Below are positions 55,211 through 63,326 of a stretch of 64,000 nt of DNA, piece by piece. Every line of letters starts with the position of its first letter. The stretch's first letter is position 1. The translations under genes were made by a program, and so were the position numbers. The stretch comes from Nocardia pneumoniae NBRC 100136 (GTDB lineage Bacteria; Actinomycetota; Actinomycetes; Mycobacteriales; Mycobacteriaceae): contig NZ_BAGF01000070.1 of assembly GCF_000308755.1 (NCBI RefSeq), positions 1-64,000 on the forward strand, in the 5' to 3' direction. The notes beneath the pieces are model-generated. The model was not told the DNA's origin and did no database searches. It was given only the letters and a program-made list of their open reading frames with translations.

Positions 55211-55789
55211 CTACGGCGTACGGGTCAGCACCTCGCGCCCGACATAGGCCAGGAGCCGACGGTGCGCCGGTTCTTCCTCGGCGACAACGATTTCCGGGCC
55301 GAAGATGCCCGGCGACCGGAAGGAATCGATCCCGCCCATCGCGTGCATGGTGGCGAGCAATTCGCCGCAGAGCGCGTCGTCGGCGAGATCCGGCCGATCG
55401 ATGGCCACCGCGATGTCGACACCGTGGACGAGCACTTCGGTCAGATGCACCAGTGCCGCCGCGGGGCCCGGTAGCTCTCCCAGCGAAATGCCCACCGTGC
55501 CATCCAGCGCGCCCGGCCGGTGCCACGCGGCCCGATCGACCTCCGCCGCCGCGGCGTAGGCGCCCTGCGGGTCACCGCCGAGCCAGTCGGAATCGTGTTC
55601 GGCGCCCGCGTCCATGCCGCTCAGCGCGGCCGCGAAGATGTGCATGCCGCCCACGGTGTGGTTGAGGACGGCCCGCACATCCCAGTCCCGGCACGGCGTA
55701 GGCGCGGCCAGGCCCGTCCCTTCCACGGCGGCGACGATCGCGCCGGTCGCATCCAGAGCACGGTCGATCTGTCCGATCACGTTGTCCAT
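55211..55789 (-). CDS. TIGR03086-family DinB-like metal-binding protein
   Basis: 192 aa four-helix-bundle protein of the DinB/mycothiol maleylpyruvate isomerase-like superfamily. Signature N-terminus: LAAPTPCRDWDVRAVLNHTV with the first metal His; later pair in HLTEVLVHGVDIAVAIDRPD. Relatives include mycothiol-dependent enzymes in actinomycetes, but this TIGR03086 branch is uncharacterised. ATG at 55789 has GAAGGAA 5 bases upstream; a longer frame to 55873 has no site. It lies downstream of a BBE-type oxidase on the same strand, about 175 bases away, with a palindrome in between. Confidence 0.85.
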   Translation of the reverse strand: MDNVIGQIDRALDATGAIVAAVEGTGLAAPTPCRDWDVRAVLNHTVGGMHIFAAALSGMDAGAEHDSDWLGGDPQGAYAAAAEVDRAAWHRPGALDGTVGISLGELPGPAAALVHLTEVLVHGVDIAVAIDRPDLADDALCGELLATMHAMGGIDSFRSPGIFGPEIVVAEEEPAHRRLLAYVGREVLTRTP

Positions 55790-55895
55790 GATGTTCCTTC
55801 GGTCGAGCGATTTAGCTGAATTGGTAACACAGGACACCGACCGGCGCGCGGTATTGCGAACACCATATTGCACAAAATGGTTGCCAGCAATGCGC

Positions 55896-55912
55896 TTTCG
55901 AGTGACTCGAAA
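55896..55912. promoter_or_regulatory. 8-bp inverted repeat upstream of the TIGR03086 gene
   Basis: tttcgagt and actcgaaa are perfect inverted copies around a single G, followed by an A-run. They are about 110 bases before the start at 55789 in an AT-richer stretch. Possible operator, or the terminator of the upstream oxidase gene read on the minus strand. Confidence 0.35.
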
Positions 55913-55964
55913 AAAGTGAGCGACGTGGAAGCCGAAAAGAACCGGCGACTGTCTCCCGCGCCGA

Positions 55965-57275
55965 CTATCCGAGCACCGGGTAGTTGGCTCGGATGACGCC
56001 GTGTGGGTCCCGAGCGCTCTTGATCTCGCGCAGCCGGGTCAACGTCGCGGAATCGAAGGCGTCGGAGGCTTTTTCGTCAGGCGTCAGGAAAGTGAACGGC
56101 TTCCGGCCGCTGATCTGGCCGCCGAGCGCGTCGACGATCGCCGTGCGCCGGGCTTTGACCGCCTCGGCGAGGTGCGGGAGCCCGAGACCGAGGCAGTAGA
56201 GCAGATACGGCTCGGCGACCGGGCCGCACGCACCGCCGTCCGCGCGGTGCTCGGCAAGCGCTCCGCCCAGGTGGCGGATCTGCAGGTTGACCAGCGGGGC
56301 GACCGGCTCGTCGATCAGGGTCTTCAGCACGGCGTCGCCGAGATCGGCCAGCTGCTCGGCCCGCGACAGCGACGGGCTCGGATCGGTGGGCTCCGCGGTG
56401 ATGGCGCCGATGTTCGCGGCCCCGAAAACCCCGCGCTTGTCGATGATCACATCACCGATGGCATCGAACCGGGCGAGTAGGGCGCGGCCGCGGTCCGGAT
56501 CGCCGAGATACACCGCGTCCAGCCCGACCATGGGCGGCGCGTCCGGGATCTGGAGACGCTGGAACCAGACGCTCAGTTCATCCGGGGCCGTCGCGGTGAT
56601 CTCCTGGAACGCCTCGAACACCTCGTGGATTCGGGTAGCGGGCCACAAGACGCGGCCGCCGAACAGTTCCGGCGCGGGAAACAGGTCGAATTCCAGTGCG
56701 GTGACCACCGCGAAGTCACCGCCGCCGCCGCGGAGCGCCCAGAACAGGTCCGGATCGGCCTCGGCCGTGACCCGGCGGCGCGTCCCCTCGGCGTCGACGA
56801 TCTCGAACGCCCGCACCGCATCGGAGGCCCAGCCGTACTTGCGGCTGAACCAGCTCATCCCGCCGCCCAGGGTGTAGCCGGTCACACCGACCGCGGGGTT
56901 GCTGCCCGCGAGCCCGGTCAGCCCGTGCGCACCGGCAGCGGCCTGCACCCGGCCCCAGCTCGCGCCCGCACCGACCCGCGCCACCCGCCGTGCGGGATCG
57001 ATCTCGACGCTGTCCAGCTGTCCGGTGCGCAGCAGAATCGCGTCCTCGACTCCGCCCGCGGCGCCGTGCCCGGTCGGTTGGGTGACCACCGGAACACCGG
57101 CGCCGCGCGCGTACTGGACTACGGCCGCGACGTCGTACGCGTCGGCGGCGTGCACCACCGCGGCCACCGGCTGGACGACCGTCAGCGTCCACGGCCGCGC
57201 CGCGTTCTCGAAACCCTCGTCACCGGGCAGCAGCACACGGCCCGGCAGCGCAGCGCGCAATTCCTCGAATGTCAT
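55965..57275 (-). CDS. Berberine-bridge-type FAD-linked oxidase
   Basis: 436 aa PCMH-fold flavoprotein. FAD attachment His in VTQPTGHGAAGG (H69), then VGAGASWGRVQAAAGAHGL, GVTGYTLGGGMSWFSRKYG and WALRGGGGDFAVVTALEFDL. The C-terminal BBE tail DPHGVIRANYPV is a variant of the usual DPxNxFRxN. The second covalent ligand Cys of bicovalent enzymes is absent from NPAVGVTGY, so FAD should be held by one bond or none. Substrates of the family are sugars, alkaloids and polyphenols; unknown here. ATG at 57275 opens a purine-poor leader. Confidence 0.9.
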   Translation of the reverse strand: MTFEELRAALPGRVLLPGDEGFENAARPWTLTVVQPVAAVVHAADAYDVAAVVQYARGAGVPVVTQPTGHGAAGGVEDAILLRTGQLDSVEIDPARRVARVGAGASWGRVQAAAGAHGLTGLAGSNPAVGVTGYTLGGGMSWFSRKYGWASDAVRAFEIVDAEGTRRRVTAEADPDLFWALRGGGGDFAVVTALEFDLFPAPELFGGRVLWPATRIHEVFEAFQEITATAPDELSVWFQRLQIPDAPPMVGLDAVYLGDPDRGRALLARFDAIGDVIIDKRGVFGAANIGAITAEPTDPSPSLSRAEQLADLGDAVLKTLIDEPVAPLVNLQIRHLGGALAEHRADGGACGPVAEPYLLYCLGLGLPHLAEAVKARRTAIVDALGGQISGRKPFTFLTPDEKASDAFDSATLTRLREIKSARDPHGVIRANYPVLG

Positions 57276-57418
57276 CGCTCTGTCCTGACTCTCACGTTCG
57301 TATCGAAGGAGACGCGAGCAACGAATGCGGGCCGCCGTGCGGCCGTGGTTCGTGTCGCGACTACCTCACTGACGAACGAGAGCGCGGAAAGGTAACAAAG
57401 CGCAGCTCAGCGGGGGCT

Positions 57419-57697
57419 TCAGCTCGGTTCGGCGCGGCCGTCGGGGTCGGCGCCCTCGGATTTCTCGGTGCGGCGCGTGATGCCGTGCTCGGTCCCCTCG
57501 TCGGCCTCCTGGTCCGGTTCGGGGTGCTCGGGCTCGAAGGTGGCGGGCAGGCCCTTGATGTGCCGGTTCATCGATCGGATCAGCAGGAAGGTGCCCACGA
57601 GCAGGACCAGCACGATGACGAGCCCGAGCGGCGAGGCCTTGCCGAACTCCGGCCCGGTCGGGGTGCCCGGCGTCTGGGCGAGCAGGACCAGCGTCAC
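57419..57697 (-). CDS. Small single-pass membrane protein (Rv1083-like)
   Basis: 92 aa. A short extracytoplasmic or signal-like start (VTLVLLAQTPGTPTGPEFGK) is followed by one membrane helix (LGLVIVLVLLVGTFLLI, about 28-45), a basic junction RSMNRHIKGLP and an acidic cytoplasmic tail. GTG at 57697 overlaps the mca stop (GTGA), so translation is coupled. M. tuberculosis has the same pair (Rv1082 mca, Rv1083). Function unknown; the conserved coupling suggests a link with mycothiol detoxification. Confidence 0.85.
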   Translation of the reverse strand: MTLVLLAQTPGTPTGPEFGKASPLGLVIVLVLLVGTFLLIRSMNRHIKGLPATFEPEHPEPDQEADEGTEHGITRRTEKSEGADPDGRAEPS

Positions 57698-58578
57698 GAC
57701 CGCTCGTCCTCGATGCCAGCGAACAGGTCGGTCTCCGGCAATGCGGTGCTCACCCGGGTCTTGGCCAGCTCGAACTCCTCGGTCGGCCACAGCCGCTGCT
57801 GCATTTCCAGCGGAATGGCGAAGAACGCGCCGTTCGGGTCGATCTGCGTGGCGTGCGCGCGCAAGGCGTCGTCGCGCTGCGGGAAGTACTTGGCGCACTC
57901 GATCTGCGTGGTGATCCGGGAGGTCACGTCACCGCGCTCAGCCATGTACTTGCGCATCCGGTCCAGCCACTCTTGCAGCGGGAACGGTTCGCCGATGCGC
58001 TCGTACTCCGCGGCGAACACCTCCATCCGCCGCATGTTGAACCCGTGGTCGTAGTACAGCTTCAGCGGCGTCCACGGCTCGCCCGCGTCGGGGAAGCGCT
58101 CCGGGTCGCCTGCGGCCTCGAACGCGGCCATCGACACCTCGTGGCAGCGGATGTGGTCGGGGTGCGGGTAGCCGCCGGTCTCGTCGTAGGTGGTCATCAC
58201 GTGCGGCTTGAACTCGCGCACCACGCGGACCAGCGCCTCGGTGGCCTCCTCCAGCGGAACCAGCGCGAAGCAGCCCTCGGGCAGCGGTGGCAGCGGATCG
58301 CCCTCCGGCAGACCCGAGTCCACGAAACCGAGCCAGTGCTGGCGCACGCCGAGCGCGCGGGCGGCGGCGTCCATCTCCTCGCGGCGGATCTCGTGGATCC
58401 GCTCCAGGACGCCGGGGGTGTCCATGGCCGGGTTCAGGATGCTTCCGCGTTCTCCGCCGGTCAGCGTGACGACGAGGACCTCATGTCCTTCGTCGGCGTA
58501 ACGGGCGGTCGTCGCGGCGCCCTTGCTTGATTCGTCGTCCGGGTGGGCATGCACCGCCATGAGGCGAAGGCCACTCAC
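57694..58578 (-). CDS. mca: Mycothiol S-conjugate amidase
   Basis: 294 aa zinc amidase that cleaves mycothiol-drug/electrophile conjugates to glucosamine-inositol and an N-acetylcysteine S-conjugate for export. Zinc site AVHAHPDDESSKG (H12, D15) and H142 (YPHPDHIRCHE), plus VTLTGGERGSILNP and the family-specific YYDHGFNMRRMEVFAAEY. GTG at 58578 (VSGLRLMAVHAHPDDE) is the conserved start, although the frame is open further upstream. Only found in mycothiol-producing actinomycetes. Coupled to the small membrane protein downstream. Confidence 0.95.
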   Translation of the reverse strand: MSGLRLMAVHAHPDDESSKGAATTARYADEGHEVLVVTLTGGERGSILNPAMDTPGVLERIHEIRREEMDAAARALGVRQHWLGFVDSGLPEGDPLPPLPEGCFALVPLEEATEALVRVVREFKPHVMTTYDETGGYPHPDHIRCHEVSMAAFEAAGDPERFPDAGEPWTPLKLYYDHGFNMRRMEVFAAEYERIGEPFPLQEWLDRMRKYMAERGDVTSRITTQIECAKYFPQRDDALRAHATQIDPNGAFFAIPLEMQQRLWPTEEFELAKTRVSTALPETDLFAGIEDERS

Positions 58579-58681
58579 GTCTCGTTCACCATCGCTCTCG
58601 CTCGCGGGTGTCGGGGCTTCGTTACCTATAGTTCCATTCGACGCATATTTGTTCCGACGTACCCCCCGGGAGCGAGTGCCA

Positions 58682-58838
58682 CATGAGCGAGCGCAGCGAG
58701 CGAACAATCGACGCAGCCGAGCCCTCGCTCGTGCCGGAGCCGAGCGCCAGCGAGGCGCAGGCATGAGCGAGCGCAGCGAGCGAACAATCGACGCAGCCGA
58801 GCCCTCGCTCGTGCCGGAGCCGAGCGCCAGCGAGGCGC
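58682..58838 (+). repeat. Tandem direct repeat, two 77-bp identical copies, period 80
   Basis: 58682-58758 and 58762-58838 are identical; only the 3-base junctions differ (agg versus ggc). Each copy starts with catgagcgagcgcagcgagc and encodes a 27-residue mini-ORF. It lies in the mca/DUF4307 divergent gap. A diverged third copy is at 42909-42983. Confidence 0.95.
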
Positions 58839-58846
58839 GGCCATGA
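58683..58846 (+). CDS. Two tandem 27-aa mini-ORFs chained by ATGA overlaps into the DUF4307 gene
   Basis: ORF 1: ATG 58683 to TGA 58764. ORF 2: ATG 58763 to TGA 58844. The DUF4307 ATG is at 58843. Each stop overlaps the next start by ATGA. The two peptides begin MSERSERTIDAAEPSLVPE and differ only in the last two residues (QA and RP). GGGAG lies about 10 bases before the first ATG. They could be translated leaders that feed ribosomes to the gene, or a repeat that happens to be in register. Confidence 0.5.
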
Positions 58847-59301
58847 CCGAGCCTGCGGCGCAGAGCGGCGGCGGGAAGGCCACGCCGAGCGGACCGCCCG
58901 CCGACCGGTACGGAACCCGGCCGCCGGTGCGGCGGCGCTGGATCGCGCCGGTTCTCGGCGCGCTCGTGGTGCTCGCCGGGCTCGGCGTCGCCTACCTCGG
59001 CTATCAGAAGTACGGCCCGGACGACATCGAGGCCGAGCAGCTCGGCTACACCGTGGTGGACGACTCGACCATGACCATCCGGCTCAAGGTCACCCGCGCC
59101 GATCCCGCGCGTCCGGTGGTGTGCTTCGTGCGCGCGATGGCGCGCGACGGGTCCGAACTGGGCCGCCGGGAGGTGCTCGTCGAGCCGTCGAGCAGCGGAA
59201 CGGTGGAGGTGACCACCACCGTGCGCGCGTCCGCGCGACCGGTATCGGGCAGCATCTACGCGTGTAGTGATCAGGTGCCCAGTTATCTCCGGGTTGGCTG
59301 A
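58843..59301 (+). CDS. DUF4307 membrane-anchored protein (Rv1081c-like)
   Basis: 152 aa. Pro/Gly-rich cytoplasmic start, one membrane helix (WIAPVLGALVVLAGLGVAYL, about 31-50), then an extracytoplasmic beta-rich domain: GYTVVDDSTMTIRLKVTRAD, then PVVCFVRAMARDGSELGRRE and a Cys-containing end. Pattern of DUF4307. Rv1081c stands between mca and greA in M. tuberculosis as here. The ATG overlaps the stop of the second mini-ORF. Function unknown. Confidence 0.88.
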   Translation: MTEPAAQSGGGKATPSGPPADRYGTRPPVRRRWIAPVLGALVVLAGLGVAYLGYQKYGPDDIEAEQLGYTVVDDSTMTIRLKVTRADPARPVVCFVRAMARDGSELGRREVLVEPSSSGTVEVTTTVRASARPVSGSIYACSDQVPSYLRVG

Positions 59302-59381
59302 TTTCCGCGCGTCTGCCGCCGACGTGCCCAGGAAATCAACTCCGACCTGCACATTTGTGAATCATGCTAAAATGGCGTGAT

Positions 59382-59408
59382 ACACGGTTCCGAAGCTCGG
59401 AGCCGTGT
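59382..59408 (+). promoter_or_regulatory. 12-bp stem-loop between DUF4307 gene and greA
   Basis: acacggttccga (59382-59393) and tcggagccgtgt (59397-59408) pair at 11 of 12 positions plus one G-U, with loop AGC, followed by TTG. About 80 bases after the DUF4307 stop and 190 before greA. Either the terminator of the former or a leader structure of greA. A TAAAAT at 59368-59373 just upstream could be a -10 box but has no good -35. Confidence 0.5.
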
Positions 59409-59598
59409 TTGCTGCATTGGCGGCCAGCGCTGACGGTTCGGGCTTACGAGCTTGCCCGCGACCAGGGCCTGTCGGGGTTCGATGAACTTCCCAGGATCGC
59501 TCTAGCCGTCGACTGGTGCGTGCCCGCTTCCCAGTGGGTATACGCCAGTGCTCAGGGAATCCCGGCCTGCCGGGAACAACTACTAGGGAGTGATCGAG

Positions 59599-60093
59599 AT
59601 GACTGAGACGCAAGTGACCTGGCTGACCCCGGAGTCGCACGACAGGCTCAAGAGCGAACTCGACGCGCTCATCGCCAATCGTCCGGTCATCGCCGCCGAG
59701 ATCAACGAACGCCGCGAAGAAGGCGACCTCAAGGAGAACGGCGGGTACCACGCCGCGCGCGAGGAGCAGGGTCAGCAGGAGGCGCGGATTCGCCAACTGC
59801 AGGAGCTGCTGAACAACGCCAAGGTCGGCGTCGCACCCACCAAATCCGGCGTCGCGCTTCCCGGGTCGGTCGTCAAGGTCTACTACGACGGCGACGAGAC
59901 GGACACCGAAACCTTCCTGATCGCCACCCGGGAAGAGGGTCTGCGCGATTCCAAGCTGGAGACCTACTCGCCGAATTCCCCGCTCGGCGGCGCGCTCATC
60001 GACGCGAAGGTGGGCGAGACCAGGGAATACACCTTGCCCAACGGCAACACCATGAAGGTCACCCTGATCAGCGCCGAGCCGTACCACAGCTGA
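59599..60093 (+). CDS. greA: Transcription elongation factor GreA
   Basis: 164 aa, the mycobacterial length. Stimulates RNA polymerase to cleave backtracked RNA. N-terminal coiled coil (about 10-80) carries the tip motif RREEGDLKENGGYHAARE with the catalytic acidic pair (D, E). The C-terminal FKBP-like domain has GSVVKVYYDGDETDTETFLI and PLGGALIDAKVGETREYTLP. ATG at 59599 has GGGAG 8 bases upstream; a GTG at 59590 is less likely. Single gene with a long leader; convergent with metB. Confidence 0.97.
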   Translation: MTETQVTWLTPESHDRLKSELDALIANRPVIAAEINERREEGDLKENGGYHAAREEQGQQEARIRQLQELLNNAKVGVAPTKSGVALPGSVVKVYYDGDETDTETFLIATREEGLRDSKLETYSPNSPLGGALIDAKVGETREYTLPNGNTMKVTLISAEPYHS

Positions 60094-60141
60094 TGCTCGC
60101 GGCCGCGGCGCGCTGCCCGGCCGATACCCCCGCGGACACCA

Positions 60142-60172
60142 GCGGCCGCGCCCGATCGTCGGGTGCGGCCGC
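60142..60172. terminator. Bidirectional terminator between greA and metB
   Basis: gcggccgcgcccga (60142-60155) and tcgggtgcggccgc (60159-60172) pair along 14 bases (one G-U type mismatch) with loop TCG, followed by TTCGT. It lies between two convergent stops. Confidence 0.8.
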
Positions 60173-60190
60173 TTCGTCATGTCCGTGAAC

Positions 60191-61333
60191 CTAGCTCAAT
60201 GCCTGTTCGACGTCCGCGAGCAGGTCGCTGACATCCTCGATGCCGACCGACAGCCGCACCAGATCCGCGGGCACCTCCAGCTCGGAGCCCTCGGTGGACG
60301 CGTGCGTCATGGCGGCCGGATGCTCGATCAGCGACTCCACGCCGCCCAGCGATTCGGCGAGGGTGAAAACCTCGGTGCGCGAGCAGAACTTGCGCGCGGC
60401 CTCGACGTCGCCGTGCAGGCGCACCGAGATCATCCCGCCGAATCGCCGCATCTGCTTGTCGGCGACGGCATGGCCCGGGTGTTCCGGCAGGCCGGGGTAG
60501 ATCACCTGGGAGATCGCGGGGTGCCGGGACAGGAATTCGGCGAGGGTTTCGGCGTTGTCGCAGTGCCGGTCCATCCGCAGCGCGAGAGTCTTGGTGCCGC
60601 GCAGGGTGAGGAAGGCGTCGAACGGGCCGGGGACCGCGCCCGCGCCGTTCTGCAGGAACGCGAAGGCCGCGTCGAGTTCGGGATCGTCGGTGATCAGCGC
60701 GCCGCCGATCACGTCGGAGTGGCCCCCGAGGTACTTCGTGGTGGAGTGCACCACGATGTCGGCGCCGAGCAGCAACGGCTGTTGCAGGTACGGGGTCGCG
60801 AAGGTGTTGTCGACCACCAGTTTGGCGCCTGCGGCGTGCGCCACGTCGGCCAGCGCGGGGATGTCGCCGATGCTCAGCAGCGGGTTGGTCGGCGTCTCGA
60901 TCCACACCAGCTTGGTGTTGGGCCGGATGGCGGCGCGCATCTCGTCGACGTTGAACACGTGTGCGGGCGAGTGCTCGATGCCCCACTGGCTGAACACCTT
61001 GTCGATCAGCCGGAAGGTGCCGCCGTAGGCGTCGTCGGGGATCACGATGTGATCACCGGGACGCAGCGTGGCGCGCAGCGCACAGTCGGTGGCGGCCATG
61101 CCGGAGGCGAAGGCCCGGCCGTAGCGGCCGGATTCCAGCGCGGCGAGGTTCGCCTCCAGCACCGAGCGCGTCGGGTTACCGGTGCGGGCGTACTCGAAAC
61201 CGCCGCGCAACCCGCCGACGCCGTCCTGGGCGAAGGTCGAACTCGCGTAGATGGGCACATTCACCGCGCCGGTCTGCGGATCGGGTTCGAAGCCGGCGTG
61301 CACGGCACGGGTGGAGAATCCCAGCTGGCTCAT
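60191..61333 (-). CDS. metB: Cystathionine gamma-synthase
   Basis: 380 aa Cys/Met-metabolism PLP enzyme. Joins an O-acyl-homoserine and cysteine to give cystathionine (transsulfuration toward methionine). Motifs: FEYARTGNPTR, then FASGMAATDCALRATLRPGD, YGGTFRLIDKV, ETPTNPLL, and the PLP lysine K200 in ADIVVHSTTKYLGGHSD. SLGGVESLIEHPAAMTHAS is the C-terminal signature. It could act as a gamma-lyase on some substrates, but sequence and synteny with Rv1079 favour MetB. ATG at 61333. Confidence 0.93.
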   Translation of the reverse strand: MSQLGFSTRAVHAGFEPDPQTGAVNVPIYASSTFAQDGVGGLRGGFEYARTGNPTRSVLEANLAALESGRYGRAFASGMAATDCALRATLRPGDHIVIPDDAYGGTFRLIDKVFSQWGIEHSPAHVFNVDEMRAAIRPNTKLVWIETPTNPLLSIGDIPALADVAHAAGAKLVVDNTFATPYLQQPLLLGADIVVHSTTKYLGGHSDVIGGALITDDPELDAAFAFLQNGAGAVPGPFDAFLTLRGTKTLALRMDRHCDNAETLAEFLSRHPAISQVIYPGLPEHPGHAVADKQMRRFGGMISVRLHGDVEAARKFCSRTEVFTLAESLGGVESLIEHPAAMTHASTEGSELEVPADLVRLSVGIEDVSDLLADVEQALS

Positions 61334-61550
61334 GCGCTCAGCCTAATCGGGCGATTCCCGGGCAATTGTCCCGGTGGGTTCATCGGGGGGAATGTCGCGC
61401 CGCGAACCGGGCGGGGCGCCGCGCATCACGGCATCTCGTCGGGCCCACCGATCGAATTACGTGCAGGTCACGGGCAGGTCGGAAATCTTGCGCAGCGCGG
61501 GCCCACGTGAGCTCGGTCTCAACGGCGCAACGCCCGTTTACGCTGAGTCC

Positions 61551-62726
61551 ATGGTCACCGTCGAAGAACTGTTCGCCACCGATGCACTGCTGTCCGAGGA
61601 CGAGCGCGAGATCCGGGACACCGTCGCGGCCTTCGCGGCCCAGCGCCTGCGCCCGCACATCGCGGACTGGTTCGAGGCGGGCACCTTCCCGGCACGCGAG
61701 CTCGCCCCGGAGTTGGGCAGGCTCGGACTGCTCGGTATGCATCTGGACGGCTACGGCTGTGCGGGCATGTCGGCGACCACCTACGGCCTTGCCTGCCAGG
61801 AACTGGAGGCGGTCGATTCCGGGGTGCGCAGCATGGTCTCGGTGCAGGGTTCGCTGGCCATGACCGCGATCCACAAGTACGGCTCCGAGGAGCAGAAGCA
61901 GCAGTGGCTGCCGGAACTGGCCGCCGGTCGCGCGCTGGGCTGCTTCGGACTCACCGAGCCCGACTTCGGCTCCAACCCCGGCGGCATGCGGACCAGGGCC
62001 AAACGCGACGGGGCCGACTGGGTGCTGAACGGCTCGAAGATGTGGATCACCAACGGATCGGTGGCCGATGTGGCGGTGGTCTGGGCGCAGACCGAGGACG
62101 AGGGCAAGCAGGTGATCCGCGGGTTCCTCGTTCCGGCTGGCACGCCCGGGTTGACGGCGCGGGAGATGCACCGCAAGCTGTCGCTGCGCGCCTCGATCAC
62201 CGCCGAACTGGACTTCGACGACGTTCGCCTGCCGGCCGAGGCGGTACTGCCCGGATCACGCGGACTCGCCTCGCCGCTCGCCTGCCTGAGCGAGGCGCGC
62301 TTCGGCATCATCTTCGGCGCGCTCGGCGCCGCCCGCGACTGTCTCGCGGCGACCATCGAGTACGCCAGGACCCGCGAGGTGTTCGACAAGCCGCTGGCCG
62401 CCTACCAGCTCACCCAGGCCAAACTGGCCGACATGGCGCTGGAGTTCGGTAAAGGCCAGCTGCTGGCGCTGCACATCGGGCGGCTGAAGGACCGCGGCGC
62501 GGTCACGCCCGAGCAGGTCAGCGCGGGCAAGCTGAACAGCACGCGCGAGGCCATCGCGATCGCCCGTGAATGCCGCACGATTCTCGGCGCCAATGGCATC
62601 ACGCTCGACTATCCGGTGCTGCGCCACGCGAACAATCTGGAATCGGTGCTCACCTACGAGGGCACCGCGGAGGTGCATCAGCTCGTGCTCGGCCGCGCCT
62701 TGACGGACGCGAATGCTTTTCGCTGA
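61551..62726 (+). CDS. Acyl-CoA dehydrogenase, glutaryl-CoA dehydrogenase-like
   Basis: 391 aa FAD enzyme. N-terminal helical domain DEREIRDTVAAFAAQRLRPH, then CFGLTEPDFGSNPGGMRTRA, WVLNGSKMWITNGSVADVAV, and the C-terminal NLESVLTYEGTAEVHQLVLG with the catalytic Glu and GxGTxE-like loop. The Arg in GMRTRA and the overall sequence fit the glutaryl-CoA dehydrogenase/FadE7 branch, oxidising glutaryl-CoA or similar dicarboxyl-CoA. ATG at 61551 begins MVTVEELF; a longer frame upstream lacks conservation. It stands alone, 217 bases from the divergent metB start. Confidence 0.93.
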   Translation: MVTVEELFATDALLSEDEREIRDTVAAFAAQRLRPHIADWFEAGTFPARELAPELGRLGLLGMHLDGYGCAGMSATTYGLACQELEAVDSGVRSMVSVQGSLAMTAIHKYGSEEQKQQWLPELAAGRALGCFGLTEPDFGSNPGGMRTRAKRDGADWVLNGSKMWITNGSVADVAVVWAQTEDEGKQVIRGFLVPAGTPGLTAREMHRKLSLRASITAELDFDDVRLPAEAVLPGSRGLASPLACLSEARFGIIFGALGAARDCLAATIEYARTREVFDKPLAAYQLTQAKLADMALEFGKGQLLALHIGRLKDRGAVTPEQVSAGKLNSTREAIAIARECRTILGANGITLDYPVLRHANNLESVLTYEGTAEVHQLVLGRALTDANAFR

Positions 62727-62833
62727 CGGCACCTTTCGCTTGGGCGAGTTTGCTGAGCGGAACTTCGATCGAGCATTGGTCCGCGACCGACGTCACAATT
62801 TGATAAATACTGGATGATTGCTACCATATTGTG

Positions 62834-63256
62834 ATGTTTTTGCTCGGCCCCAGCTTTCTGGAAGCGTCGGCACGTAGGACTTTGAATCGCCTACACCAGA
62901 CGCACGGAGCCCCCGCGACTGCGGCGGCCGCGCGGCTGCCCGCGCTTTCTGCGGTTCTGGACCAGCATGCCGCCGCAGTTCGCGACATCCTCCAGCACGG
63001 CGTCGCGGATTCGTCGGACGTCCCGCCCGCCGTGCTGCTCGCGGGTTACGCGCGCGGATTGCTCGACCAAGTGCGCGCCGATCGTGCCGCCGAACGCGGT
63101 GGCTCCAGCTGGCCGGACACTCCCGGAACGCGCGGCAAGGCGCCGCAAGATGTCCGCGAGTGGGCCGAGGCGGACTGGATCCATCTGCGCTTGGCCGGGG
63201 TGTGCCTGCACGGTATGCGCAACCCCACCGAGCTCGCGCTCCCGCAACTGCACTGA
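62834..63256 (+). CDS. Conserved nocardial protein of unknown function
   Basis: 140 aa, soluble, helical: FLLGPSFLEASARRTLNRLH, then LSAVLDQHAAAVRDILQHGV, VLLAGYARGLLDQVRADR and WAEADWIHLRLAGVCLHGMR. I recall a family of similar length in Nocardia, possibly DUF6401, but I cannot verify this. ATG at 62834 (or the GTG one codon upstream) lies after an AT-rich promoter-like stretch (gataaatactggatgattgctaccatatt), which is unusual here and suggests its own promoter. Convergent with the next gene. Confidence 0.7.
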   Translation: MFLLGPSFLEASARRTLNRLHQTHGAPATAAAARLPALSAVLDQHAAAVRDILQHGVADSSDVPPAVLLAGYARGLLDQVRADRAAERGGSSWPDTPGTRGKAPQDVREWAEADWIHLRLAGVCLHGMRNPTELALPQLH

Positions 63257-63326
63257 GCGAAGTCGCCCGGCCGAGCGCGTCCGCCGCGCCTACGACGGAC
63301 GCGCTGCCCACCCGGCGGATCGAGAC

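Noticed and set aside
58682..58838. Tandem repeats as a CRISPR or IS end
   Set aside because: Only two adjacent copies with 3-base junctions, no spacers, no transposase nearby; in-frame mini-ORFs explain the register better.
58579..59352. Upstream in-frame extension of mca
   Set aside because: Conserved Mca sequence starts at the GTG at 58578; the extension runs antisense through the repeat and DUF4307 gene.
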